DNA from: an uncultured Clostridia bacterium
Lineage (GTDB): Bacteria; Bacillota; Clostridia; HGM11327
Assembly: GCA_905210525.1 (NCBI GenBank)
Contig: CAJLXE010000032.1
Span: forward strand, 1 to 12,303
Length of the DNA stretch: 12,303 nt
Reading direction: 5' to 3'
Under the pieces are notes generated by a model. That model did not search any database. It was not told the origin of the DNA and saw only the letters and a program-made list of their open reading frames with translations. The position numbers were made by a program, and so were the translations under genes. Within the stretch, counting starts at the first letter, position 1, and each line of letters starts with the position of its first letter. Shown piece after piece: positions 1 to 5,739 of the stretch.

Positions 1-394
1 AAGCCTCTACGGCGTCATCATCAGGTGCTTCGTTGCAAATTACCGGTTCTGAAACGATAACGGCACCGTCATCAATGCATTTTTGTTCCCAGTTACGCAT
101 CCATTCGCCGTCGCCCCATCCGTATGAGCCGAAAAGAGCAATTTTTTTACCGTTAAGCTTCGCCTCACATGATTCAAACATCGGAGCGAACTCAGACTCT
201 TCAAGTTCTTCGCTTCCCATTGACGGGCAGCCGAATGCAATAGCATCATAGTTATCCATCATGTCGGCGCTGAAATCAACAGCTGTTATCAGCGTGCCTT
301 CCGCTCCTGCCTGTACAATTCCGTCCATGACCGAATCTGCCATAGCCTGTGTATTTCCTGTTGAACTCCAAAAAACAACCGCAATTTTATTCAT
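1..394 (-). CDS. Flavodoxin (C-terminus cut off by window edge)
   Basis: FMN-binding electron carrier that typically replaces ferredoxin when iron is scarce. Reading leftward from ATG at 394, the protein begins MNKIAVVFWSSTGNT. The SSTGNT loop near residues 10-15 is the flavodoxin phosphate-binding loop. Further features are FGCPSMGSEELEESEF (the 60s-loop region) and LFGSYGWGDGEWMRNW, the conserved third-strand/FMN-loop region of short-chain flavodoxins. About 131 residues are visible of a usual 140 or so, so only the very end is missing. An AAGGAGA ribosome site at 404-410 precedes the ATG. It follows the DUF3793 gene by 33 nt on the same strand and is probably the last known gene of a DUF2325-DUF3793-flavodoxin operon. 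Iron-linked regulation is inferred from the operator at 1309-1324. Confidence 0.93.
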   Translation of the reverse strand, partial: MNKIAVVFWSSTGNTQAMADSVMDGIVQAGAEGTLITAVDFSADMMDNYDAIAFGCPSMGSEELEESEFAPMFESCEAKLNGKKIALFGSYGWGDGEWMRNWEQKCIDDGAVIVSEPVICNEAPDDDAVEA

Positions 395-427
395 TTTATA
401 GATTCTCCTTTTTGTTATCGTTTTAAT

Positions 428-979
428 TTATATCGCTACGGTAAGCCTTTCAATGGTATTACCGTTTGCAAACTGTTTCATATACACATCTGTACATTTC
501 TTGTAACGGGCAAACGTTTTTCTTGCGTTAGCCTCGTTTGAATAAACCTTCCAGCATCCTATATATTTATAGTTTTTGGCGTCATTCTCAATAAAACCGA
601 TTACATCTTCAGGCGGATATCCTAAAAATAAACCGATTTCATGAGGAAAACTTGCGCACGTTTTCAGCCTTTCCGAAAGCCTGACTATACATCTTCCCGG
701 GCTTGTTCTGTCATATCCGTATTCGGAAAGAATTTTACAGGCGCTGTCCGATTCAAGATCCTTTTTTAACTTTGACGGTCTGTAAACGTACATAAGAGCT
801 TTATTGTCCGCTTTTTTCAACGCGACTGCCTGAATTCCCTTACAGGCAAATCTACGGTTGAATGATATAACATCCTGCCTGAGCTTTTCCGGTGATACAT
901 ATTCGCAAGAAAACATATTTGCTGTTTTGAGTCCCGCCAACGTTGGAGAACAATGTCTCACTATAAGCTCCTCCGACAT
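428..979 (-). CDS. DUF3793 family protein
   Basis: 183-residue soluble protein that I recognise as DUF3793, a clostridial family without a known biochemical activity. Seen in the sequence: an N-terminal HCSPTLAGLKTANMF segment (residues 9-23), the conserved FPHEIGLFLGYPPEDVIGF block (111-129), and the C-terminal GCWKVYSNEANARKTFARYKKCT block (about 141-163) followed by RLTVAI. It has no signal peptide or membrane segment. It is cysteine-bearing (C10, C25, C46, C81, C97, C108, C142, C162), so redox or metal chemistry is possible but not shown. The start is supported by AAGGAGG eight bases upstream of the ATG. It lies between the DUF2325 gene (20 nt or so upstream) and flavodoxin (33 nt downstream). 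From memory of clostridial genomes, this family often sits beside flavodoxin and iron-uptake genes, which fits a role in iron or haem handling (inference). Confidence 0.9.
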   Translation of the reverse strand: MSEELIVRHCSPTLAGLKTANMFSCEYVSPEKLRQDVISFNRRFACKGIQAVALKKADNKALMYVYRPSKLKKDLESDSACKILSEYGYDRTSPGRCIVRLSERLKTCASFPHEIGLFLGYPPEDVIGFIENDAKNYKYIGCWKVYSNEANARKTFARYKKCTDVYMKQFANGNTIERLTVAI

Positions 980-999
980 ATTACATACCTCCTTGATTT

Positions 1000-1281
1000 T
1001 TATTTTTTATGCTTATCGAGTATTGCACGCAACGCAGCCATAGAACTGCTGTGCGATCTTTCGATTGGTATATTACTTCCTTTAACTCTGTCCAGCGCAC
1101 ATTTCACCATTTTGTGCGAAGTCGTGTTTGTAAACAGAACCAATAAATCCGGCTTCCCAACCATGGCGGAAAGTCCGTCGTTCATTTTTGTAAATACCTT
1201 TGCTTTGCAGGAATAAGTCTTGCATAAATCTATATAATTACGGGTCATGCACTCATTTCCTCCCACAATTACAACGCTCAC
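1000..1281 (-). CDS. DUF2325 domain protein, start chosen at internal GTG
   Basis: Small Rossmann-like DUF2325 protein of 93 residues with the chosen start. Visible family features: the VVIVGGNECMTRNYIDL N-terminus (strand-GG-helix), PDLLVLFTNTTSHKMVKCA in the middle (the family SH motif after an aspartate-bearing strand), and IPIERSHSSSMAALRAIL near the C-terminus. The function of the family is unknown. The longest frame opens at a GTG at 1290, but that GTG is fused to the AAGGAGG sequence. The GTG at 1281 lies 8 bases after AAGGAGG and is the better start. It is the first gene of the leftward operon with DUF3793 and flavodoxin. The promoter/operator dyad at 1309-1324 lies immediately upstream and suggests repression by a DtxR-family metal sensor (inference). 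Confidence 0.85.
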   Translation of the reverse strand: MSVVIVGGNECMTRNYIDLCKTYSCKAKVFTKMNDGLSAMVGKPDLLVLFTNTTSHKMVKCALDRVKGSNIPIERSHSSSMAALRAILDKHKK

Positions 1282-1308
1282 AGGCGACACCTCCTTATTT
1301 CTTGTGTA

Positions 1309-1324
1309 GTTAGCCTTAACTAAC
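1309..1324 (-). promoter_or_regulatory. DtxR/IdeR-like operator upstream of the DUF2325 operon
   Basis: GTTAG-CCTTAA-CTAAC: perfect 5-bp arms around six bases, 28 bp upstream of the chosen GTG. Read on the minus strand with its flank it is CAGTTAGTTAAGGCTAAC, identical at 16 of 18 positions to the site at 2016-2031. The known DtxR/IdeR consensus TTAGGTTAGCCTAACCTAA has the same TTAG...CTAA arms. A weak promoter (TTGCTT, 17 bp, TATTGA, minus strand) can be drawn just upstream. Assignment to the DtxR family is inference from sequence likeness. Confidence 0.65.
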
Positions 1325-1341
1325 TGTTTGCTTCAATAAAA

Positions 1342-1375
1342 GTTCTTATCTGTAAAAGCAATGCAGGATAAGAAC
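1342..1375. repeat. 9-bp inverted repeat between divergent genes
   Basis: GTTCTTATC (1342-1350) and GATAAGAAC (1367-1375) are perfect complements separated by 16 bases. With one bulged base the stem extends by two more pairs on the minus strand. It overlaps the region where the leftward operon's -35 should lie. It could be a second operator, or a hairpin in a rightward leader for the gene at 1483. No T-run follows on either strand, so it is not a normal terminator. Confidence 0.5.
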
Positions 1376-1482
1376 AGTAAGTATAAATTTTACATTTACG
1401 GCAAATAATATCCGCAGCAACAATTATGATTGCACCTGTTTCACAGCACACACCTACAAATACAAAAGAGGAGTATATTGCA

Positions 1483-1707
1483 ATGCAGTACAATAATCTA
1501 AAAAGCTTACTTGAAAACAGTTCCGGAAGCAGAACGTTCTTTTTCTCTTTGTCAGACCCTATAAGAGAAAGGGTTCAGGAATCCGGCGAATATATACATT
1601 CAGCCTCGGAACTCCGCCTATACGCTGATCTTATCGAAAAATACAATCGTGCCGTAAAAATAAGCGAAATGCCGTTGGATACCGATTGGAACAAGTATTC
1701 TCAGTGA
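1483..1707 (+). CDS. Small protein of unknown function (74 aa)
   Basis: Not recognised with confidence. The frame opens at 1426, but GAGGAG (1468-1473) lies nine bases before the ATG at 1483, so I take that as the start. The product begins MQYNNLKSLLENSSGSRTFF and is short, soluble and probably helical. A middle part reads FSLSDPIRERVQESGEYI, and a C-terminal part reads SASELRLYADLIEKYNRAVK. It has no cysteines, no signal peptide and no membrane segment. From memory it resembles small clostridial proteins of the pattern 'NLK..S...F..L...V...I.S..ELR.YAD', which have no assigned role. It is convergent with the HMA gene and overlaps its end by 7 bp. It is divergent from the DUF2325 operon, so the intergenic dyads may control it too. 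Confidence 0.6.
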   Translation: MQYNNLKSLLENSSGSRTFFFSLSDPIRERVQESGEYIHSASELRLYADLIEKYNRAVKISEMPLDTDWNKYSQ

Positions 1708-1949
1708 CGGAAAAGACCCTTTTTTTCATACGGCTCTGTTGATATCGTTTGCAATTCGTATCCTGTTTTTGCTATTGCGTCACGAAGCGACTGTTCATCA
1801 AGTTCGGATTCGCTTATAATTACAGTTTCACCCTTGCTATGGGAGGATGAAACTTTTTTTATTTTAAATTCCGATCTTATTACGTCATTTATATGAGCTT
1901 CACACATTCCGCACATCATGCCGTCTATTTTCAATATAGTTTTTACCAT
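1701..1949 (-). CDS. Heavy-metal-associated (HMA) domain protein, CopZ-like
   Basis: 82-residue cytosolic metal carrier of the HMA/ferredoxin-like fold (beta-alpha-beta-beta-alpha-beta). The metal loop GMMCGMCEAHI (about residues 10-20) holds the two cysteines of the CxxC motif. ISESELDEQSLRDAIAKTGY forms the second helix and its lead-in. The C-terminal tail EPYEKKGLFRH is basic and lies outside the core domain. Known HMA chaperones bind Cu(I) or similar soft ions and hand them to P-type ATPases; none is in the window. ATG at 1949 is the only in-frame start after the upstream stop. Its ribosome site is poor: the nearest GAAGG lies inside a hairpin. The promoter is a perfect consensus with a DtxR-like operator just downstream, shared with the DUF2325-DUF3793-flavodoxin operon. 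Confidence 0.88.
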   Translation of the reverse strand: MVKTILKIDGMMCGMCEAHINDVIRSEFKIKKVSSSHSKGETVIISESELDEQSLRDAIAKTGYELQTISTEPYEKKGLFRH

Positions 1950-1962
1950 ACAAGCAACCGCG

Positions 1963-1979
1963 CCTTCGCATTACGAAGG
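1963..1979 (-). promoter_or_regulatory. Hairpin in the HMA leader covering the SD-like GAAGG
   Basis: On the minus strand CCTTCG-TAATG-CGAAGG forms a perfect 6-bp stem 13 bases before the HMA ATG. The only Shine-Dalgarno-like bases (GAAGG) are in its 3' arm, so folding could limit translation. This is a structural reading only. Confidence 0.4.
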
Positions 1980-2015
1980 AATTCCTTTCATAAAACTGCC
2001 GTTTTGCCGGTATAT

Positions 2016-2031
2016 GTTAGTCATAACTAAC
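2016..2031 (-). promoter_or_regulatory. DtxR/IdeR-like operator of the HMA gene
   Basis: GTTAG-TCATAA-CTAAC has the same 5-6-5 architecture as 1309-1324. It lies about 10 bp downstream of the HMA -10 box and so covers the expected transcription start, a classic repressor position. Confidence 0.65.
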
Positions 2032-2040
2032 TGTGAACTT

Positions 2041-2069
2041 ATTATACCTTATTTCGTTCTGTTTGTCAA
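2041..2069 (-). promoter_or_regulatory. Consensus sigma-A promoter for the HMA gene
   Basis: Minus strand TTGACA (2064-2069), 17-bp spacer, TATAAT (2041-2046): a perfect housekeeping promoter. The start point is expected near 2034, giving a leader of about 85 nt. A perfect promoter with an operator on its start site fits a strong gene held off by a repressor. Confidence 0.85.
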
Positions 2070-2324
2070 GCGTTTTAATCTAATTTGATATATTTTTTTA
2101 CGCATCCGTTTTGCGTTTTTTGTCTCGGAGCAAATCGTTAAACGGTATAATTGTTAAATTATTATTAACAAAATATAGTGCGTATAGACGTTTGTTAACA
2201 ATAAAATGTCTATATATTGATTTTATGCGAATTAAGCGCAAAAAACGGCAAATACAAATTCTGTGGGAATATAACGCAAATTGACATTAATCGACAAAAC
2301 ATTACATTTGATTTTATGCGGCTC
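2070..2324. other. AT-rich intergenic region with short palindromes
   Basis: No gene is seen here. It holds TTGTTAA-N7-TTAACAA (2151-2171), a perfect TTGTTAACAA palindrome (2192-2201), TATAGAC/GTCTATA arms enclosing the latter, and a 13-bp direct repeat TTGATTTTATGCG at 2217-2229 and 2308-2320. These may be operators for the gene at 2411. I recognise no regulator. Confidence 0.4.
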
Positions 2325-2353
2325 TTGCAAAAGAAAATTTTTTATAGTATAAT
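2325..2353 (+). promoter_or_regulatory. Sigma-A-type promoter for the secreted PG-binding gene
   Basis: TTGCAA (2325-2330), 17-bp spacer, TATAAT (2348-2353). The start is expected near 2360, giving a leader of about 50 nt that contains AAGGAG at 2391-2396. Confidence 0.7.
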
Positions 2354-2410
2354 ATACATATGAATCGGATATGTACTTATATTGCCTTGAAAGGAGTCGG
2401 CTGACGGATT

Positions 2411-3508
2411 TTGTCCGTTGCGTTTTTACGTGTTATGAAGCATAATAAAAAAGAGAAACGGAACTACGGATCAAAATTGAAAACAGCGATTGCACTTGCT
2501 TTGTCAACTGCTTTTCTGTTGCCGGGCAAGGCCTCAGCTGATTCGGATATTCTCAGAGTAGGCGATAAGGGCGAAAAAGTAGAAGAACTTCAACGCAGTT
2601 TGCGAGTTCTTGAACTTTATGAATATCCCGAGCTTGAGGGCTTTTTCGGAACAGACACAAGAAGCGCACTCATGAATTTTCAAAAGGCACACGGGCTTGA
2701 AGTTAACGGTGTTGCGGACGCCGAAACATTTGAGGCAATGGATAAAGCTCTCGATGAATTTTATCCGGAAATAAATTACATACGCAACATGAGACTCAAA
2801 ACGGTCGGAGAAGACGTAAAAGCTTTACAGCAGGTGCTCAAAACCATGGGATATTACGGCACACGTCCTGACGGCATATTTAATGCCAACACAGCTTCCG
2901 CAGTGAGAACATTTCAGTTTGATTACGGAATGGCGGTTGACGGCGTGGTAAACGAAAGACTTGTAAAAAAAATAAACAGCGTAGCCGCAACATTAAGACC
3001 TCTCAGAGAACCTACTCGTGAACAGCTTGCGGATTCAATGCCTGAGGAAAAATCGGATTCCGAAAAAATCCCGGACAGGCTGTATCGTACCGATGCCGTG
3101 AAAATGCAGTGGAGCGCCGTAAACAAATTGTGGCAGATAGGCAAAGTTCTTAAGGTTACCGATGTTGAAACAGGCGTTTCGTTCAATCTCAAAAGAACAG
3201 GCGGTATAAATCACGCGGATGTTGAACCGTGCAACGAAGAAGATACCGATAGCCTCAGAGAAGTTTTTTCAGGTATATGGTCATGGCAAAGAAGACCTGT
3301 TATAGTGGAAATATCTTATATAACTTCAGCCGCGTCAATATGCGGAATGCCTCACGGCGAAAGCAGTATTTTCGGCAACGGAGTCAACGGTCATTTTTGT
3401 ATGCACTTCTTTGAAAGTATGGACGATGACGGATACGATATGCCGGATAAGGCTCACCAGAAAGCAATAGATAAAGCGTCAGAATACAGCTTTACTAAAA
3501 ATAATTGA
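2411..3508 (+). CDS. Secreted protein: two PG-binding domains plus L,D-transpeptidase-like domain
   Basis: 365-residue exported wall protein. An n-region rich in lysine, the hydrophobic TAIALALSTAFLLPG and the cleavage motif ASA-DS (about 43/44) form a signal peptide. Two PG_binding_1 repeats follow: about 47-113 (GDKGEKVEELQ, GFFGTDTRSALMNFQKAHGL) and about 127-190 (VGEDVKALQQVL, GIFNANTASAVRTFQFDYGM). A linker leads to a C-terminal domain (about 224-355) with TGGINHADVEP, WSWQRRPVIVEI and MPHG...GHFCMHF. The last resembles the H...SHGC..R signature of YkuD transpeptidases, with Cys330 two residues after His328, but the usual Ser/Thr, Gly and Arg are replaced. Such domains crosslink or trim peptidoglycan; activity here is inference. 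The start is uncertain: TTG at 2411 has AAGGAG 14 bases upstream, while ATG at 2435 has no ribosome site of its own but gives a more usual MKHNKKEK signal start. It is monocistronic. Confidence 0.85.
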   Translation: MSVAFLRVMKHNKKEKRNYGSKLKTAIALALSTAFLLPGKASADSDILRVGDKGEKVEELQRSLRVLELYEYPELEGFFGTDTRSALMNFQKAHGLEVNGVADAETFEAMDKALDEFYPEINYIRNMRLKTVGEDVKALQQVLKTMGYYGTRPDGIFNANTASAVRTFQFDYGMAVDGVVNERLVKKINSVAATLRPLREPTREQLADSMPEEKSDSEKIPDRLYRTDAVKMQWSAVNKLWQIGKVLKVTDVETGVSFNLKRTGGINHADVEPCNEEDTDSLREVFSGIWSWQRRPVIVEISYITSAASICGMPHGESSIFGNGVNGHFCMHFFESMDDDGYDMPDKAHQKAIDKASEYSFTKNN

Positions 3509-3516
3509 ATTTTTTC

Positions 3517-3569
3517 TTGGACACTTTTGTAATGGAGACTTTTGTAAAAGGCTCCATTATGTGTCCCAA
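3517..3569. repeat. Palindromic element with tandem 15-mers
   Basis: Two adjacent 15-mers, TGGACACTTTTGTAA (3518-3532) and TGGAGACTTTTGTAA (3533-3547), differ at one base. They also start a long inverted repeat: GGACAC (3519-3524) pairs with GTGTCC (3561-3566), and TAATGGAG (3530-3537) pairs with CTCCATTA (3552-3559). The T-run precedes the hairpin on the plus strand, so it is not a standard terminator for the upstream gene. Confidence 0.7.
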
Positions 3570-3623
3570 ACCCGAAAATTATATAAATAAGGCGCAAGTA
3601 TTGCGGTTTATTTTGTATGCAGT

Positions 3624-3664
3624 TGCCAATCAGGCGCGCCGATGGTTGTCGCGTCAGATTGGCA
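3624..3664. repeat. Strong inverted repeat (hairpin) in the convergent spacer
   Basis: TGCCAATC (3624-3631) and GATTGGCA (3657-3664) pair perfectly. After one A/A mismatch six more pairs follow (GGCGCG with CGCGTC, one G.U). The loop is about 11 bases. No T-run follows. It lies between convergent genes and may end or stabilise transcripts, or be part of a degraded repeat bounded by the 15-mers at 3518 and 3748. Confidence 0.6.
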
Positions 3665-3747
3665 TTAAGTTTACGCTTCTATTTTAAATGTTCATAAGAA
3701 CGGGATTTGCAACAGTCCTCCTTGGCTCCGAAAATTATGAGTTTTTT

Positions 3748-3762
3748 TGGACACTTTTGCAA
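3748..3762 (+). repeat. Third copy of the 15-mer TGGACACTTTTGYAA
   Basis: TGGACACTTTTGCAA, one base different from 3518-3532, again preceded by a T-run. The nearby CCGAAAATTAT (3728-3738) also repeats 3572-3582, so flanking sequence is duplicated as well. It ends just before the stop codon of the leftward gene at 3764. Confidence 0.65.
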
Positions 3763-3763
3763 A

Positions 3764-5467
3764 TCAATTATGCTTGTGTGATTTTTTTGTGCGCACCAAA
3801 GCTATGGCAAGTATTACTATTATTATACAGAATACAGCTATGATTATGATATACGGTAGATTATGTGTACTGTTTTCATCTGACGGTGAGGCAGTGTTTT
3901 GCGGTTGTTCCGAGCTTGCCGGTGTTTGCTCCGGTTCGGAGGGAGGATCAAGCGGGGGCTTATCGGAAGGAATTGAAGGCTTATTACCTCCTTGTGAACT
4001 GCTTTGCGCGGTGGAAGAGCCTATGCTTGAGTTGCCGGAATACAACGAGTAATCATTTCCGGTTGTAAGTTCGGGTGAAGAATAGATTAAAAATCCCGCA
4101 TCACACAATGCTGTACCGCTGTATATTACATTTCCTATGGAATCTTTTATTGTTATTTCGGTTCCTTTTGTTATGCCAAGAGATGTTTGTCCGCCGGGTC
4201 TCATATCGGGTTGCCCATTTGGCTTTTGAGGCGCGGCAAGATTCAAAGTACCGTTATTATCCGATTGATTGGAATTATTCTTTTCGGCATTGAGTTGACC
4301 GCCTGACCACGGCATTTCTTCGCGAGGTCCCATGCCTCCGCCCATAAAGCCTGAGCCGAACGTTATATATGCCTGTCCGTTTGATATGTTCATACCCATA
4401 CCTGCGCTTCCGCCTGCGGCAATTACAGTACCGTCGCTTATTGTTATGCTGCCATCGGCATCAAACGGCTGATTGTCTGCGGAATTTGCCGACCATACAG
4501 ATGTTGTACCGCCGGAAATTGTAATGCTTCCGTTTGAATCAATTCCGTCTCCGTTTGAAGTGAACATATCAAGTGTGCCGCCGTAAATGTTTATTTCAAA
4601 GTTATAATTGCTTATATCCGAATTGGCAGCGTTAAGGCAGTCGTTTTCGGAACGGATTTTTATATTGCCCGAATAAATATTGAATTGAGCAGCTTCGAGT
4701 CCTTCATAGCAATTTGTAATATTAACAGCAGGTCCTTGTGAATCGGCGGCACCTATATTGAGAACGTAGTCGGAATGTATTCCGTCATTGGAGGCGTCAA
4801 CAGTAATATTGCCGCTTAAAACGGCAAGAATCGCTTCGGCATTTATTCCGTCGTTTACATTTGCGTTTATATTCAAAGTGATATCTTTAATAATCATTTG
4901 AGCTTCACCTTCAGAGTCTGTGGAGGCTCCCGATTTGATGCCGTTTTTGCCGTATGCGTTTATATCAATAGTACCGCCGCCGCATATGGTTATTTTTGAG
5001 CCGTCTTTACATTTTATAACCGCGTTTTCGGCATTTTCGTTTTCGGGATGTTTGTCGTCGTTGTTAAGCGCAGAATCGTTAAGAGTATTTACCGTGCCCG
5101 ATGCTGCAATAATTGTAACTTCGCTTGATTTGCCGCACGTAATCGGCGCGGTATCAGTAGCTGTAAGTGTCAATCCGTTAAGTACAACCGTAACACCCGT
5201 AACATTCTTTTTTACTTTAATAGATCCGTTTGTACATTCTCCGGAAAAAATATATACGCCCGAACCGCTTATTGTCAGTGCGGTTCCGTCAATTTTATAT
5301 TCGCTGTATTTGCCTTCCCGAACTGTGATCCCGGAATCGGAAAATACAAATACGGTTGCGTCCGAACTGTCGTATTCCGCCGCCATTGCCGCGGGCATAA
5401 ATGTAAATACCATTGCCAATGACAGAAGAGTCGTGAAGATTTTTAATAACAGCTTTGATTTTTTCAT
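3764..5467 (-). CDS. Cthe_2159-type carbohydrate-binding beta-helix protein, membrane-anchored
   Basis: 567-residue surface protein of the carbohydrate-binding DUF4353/Cthe_2159 family. Known members fold as pectate-lyase-like right-handed beta-helices and bind cellulose and acidic sugars such as polygalacturonate, probably without cleaving them. Seen here: signal peptide 1-29 or 30 (KIFTTLLSLAMVFTFMPAAMA); a long repeat body in which helix turns recur as NGIKSG, NDGINAE, NDGIHSD, YEGLEAA, NDCLNAA and GDGIDSN; a Gly/Met-rich stretch near GSGFMGGGMG; a Ser/Pro-rich linker (about 480-536); one C-terminal membrane helix (about 539-558); and the basic tail RTKKSHKHN. There is no LPXTG sortase signal. 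GTG at 5476 is possible, but ATG at 5467 has AAGG eight bases upstream and gives a normal signal peptide. It is divergent from the VTC operon, with a matching activator box at its promoter. Confidence 0.85.
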   Translation of the reverse strand: MKKSKLLLKIFTTLLSLAMVFTFMPAAMAAEYDSSDATVFVFSDSGITVREGKYSEYKIDGTALTISGSGVYIFSGECTNGSIKVKKNVTGVTVVLNGLTLTATDTAPITCGKSSEVTIIAASGTVNTLNDSALNNDDKHPENENAENAVIKCKDGSKITICGGGTIDINAYGKNGIKSGASTDSEGEAQMIIKDITLNINANVNDGINAEAILAVLSGNITVDASNDGIHSDYVLNIGAADSQGPAVNITNCYEGLEAAQFNIYSGNIKIRSENDCLNAANSDISNYNFEINIYGGTLDMFTSNGDGIDSNGSITISGGTTSVWSANSADNQPFDADGSITISDGTVIAAGGSAGMGMNISNGQAYITFGSGFMGGGMGPREEMPWSGGQLNAEKNNSNQSDNNGTLNLAAPQKPNGQPDMRPGGQTSLGITKGTEITIKDSIGNVIYSGTALCDAGFLIYSSPELTTGNDYSLYSGNSSIGSSTAQSSSQGGNKPSIPSDKPPLDPPSEPEQTPASSEQPQNTASPSDENSTHNLPYIIIIAVFCIIIVILAIALVRTKKSHKHN

Positions 5468-5498
5468 TGTTAACACCTTAACCTTTCTTAATTTTACG

Positions 5499-5512
5499 GG
5501 AACAAGTGTTCC
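5499..5512 (-). promoter_or_regulatory. Palindrome in the leader of the beta-helix gene
   Basis: GGAACA-AG-TGTTCC, 6-bp arms with a 2-bp centre. It lies between the predicted -10 (5530-5535) and the ATG, near the expected start point. It may be an operator; no regulator is suggested. Confidence 0.4.
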
Positions 5513-5529
5513 TGTATTTTTACAAATAT

Positions 5530-5562
5530 ATTTTACTGTATTAACTTAAAGACAACCTAAAG
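5530..5562 (-). promoter_or_regulatory. Activator box and -10 of the beta-helix gene
   Basis: On the minus strand CTTTAGGTTGTCTTTAAG (5562 to 5545) holds two CTTTARG half-sites with an 11-bp period. Exactly 9 bp follow, then TAAAAT (5535-5530) as -10. There is no good -35. Direct repeats with 11-bp period ending about 10 bp before the -10 are the known layout of PhoB/OmpR-type activator sites. The same design, inverted, stands at 5652-5684. Confidence 0.7.
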
Positions 5563-5587
5563 GAAAAACATTATTTTTTATGCTCTG

Positions 5588-5601
5588 TTGACGGATGTCA
5601 A
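5588..5601. promoter_or_regulatory. Central dyad TTGAC-GGAT-GTCAA
   Basis: This dyad lies midway between the two divergent activator boxes. Each arm reads as a -35 (TTGACG rightward, TTGACA leftward), with a possible TATATT (5610-5615) 16 bp away on the plus strand. It could give low constitutive transcription or bind another regulator. Confidence 0.35.
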
Positions 5602-5651
5602 TGATTTTATATATTGCAGACTGCCGGAATTATATAAAATTTGTATTGTTC

Positions 5652-5684
5652 CTTTAGGTTGCCTTTAAGTAAGCGAGGTATAAT
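5652..5684 (+). promoter_or_regulatory. Activator box and -10 of the VTC-DUF4956 operon
   Basis: CTTTAGG (5652-5658) and CTTTAAG (5663-5669), 11-bp period, 9-bp gap, then TATAAT (5679-5684). Spacer length and box match the leftward promoter at 5530-5562. The sequence at the -35 position (GGTTGC) is far from consensus, so transcription is probably activator-dependent, most simply by the response regulator encoded at 7523 (inference). Confidence 0.75.
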
Positions 5685-5709
5685 AAAAGCACATTATAAA
5701 TCTCGTTTG

Positions 5710-5739
5710 TTGATTTTTAAGGAAGAATTATGTTATAAT
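5710..5739 (+). promoter_or_regulatory. Second possible promoter in the VTC leader
   Basis: TTGATT (5710-5715), 18 bp, TATAAT (5734-5739) with an extended -10 (TGTTATAAT). The stretch from TTTGTTGATTTTT to TATAATAAA closely resembles the promoter before the response regulator (7474-7510). Confidence 0.5.

Noticed and set aside
3517..3569. Rho-independent terminator of the PG-binding gene
   Set aside because: The hairpin is followed by CCCAAACCC rather than a T-run; the T-run is on the wrong side for the plus strand.
3505..3687. 60-residue plus-strand frame after the PG-binding gene
   Set aside because: It reads through the 15-mer repeats and two hairpins, has no ribosome site, and its repeated LDTFV/METFV is just the DNA repeat translated.
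3764..3860. LPXTG-type sortase signal at the end of the beta-helix protein
   Set aside because: The sequence before the helix reads NLPYIIII, which lacks the Thr-Gly of the motif; a plain membrane anchor is the simpler reading.
4920..5549. 209-residue open frame on the plus strand
   Set aside because: Antisense to the beta-helix gene, no ribosome site; its openness follows from codon use of the real gene.
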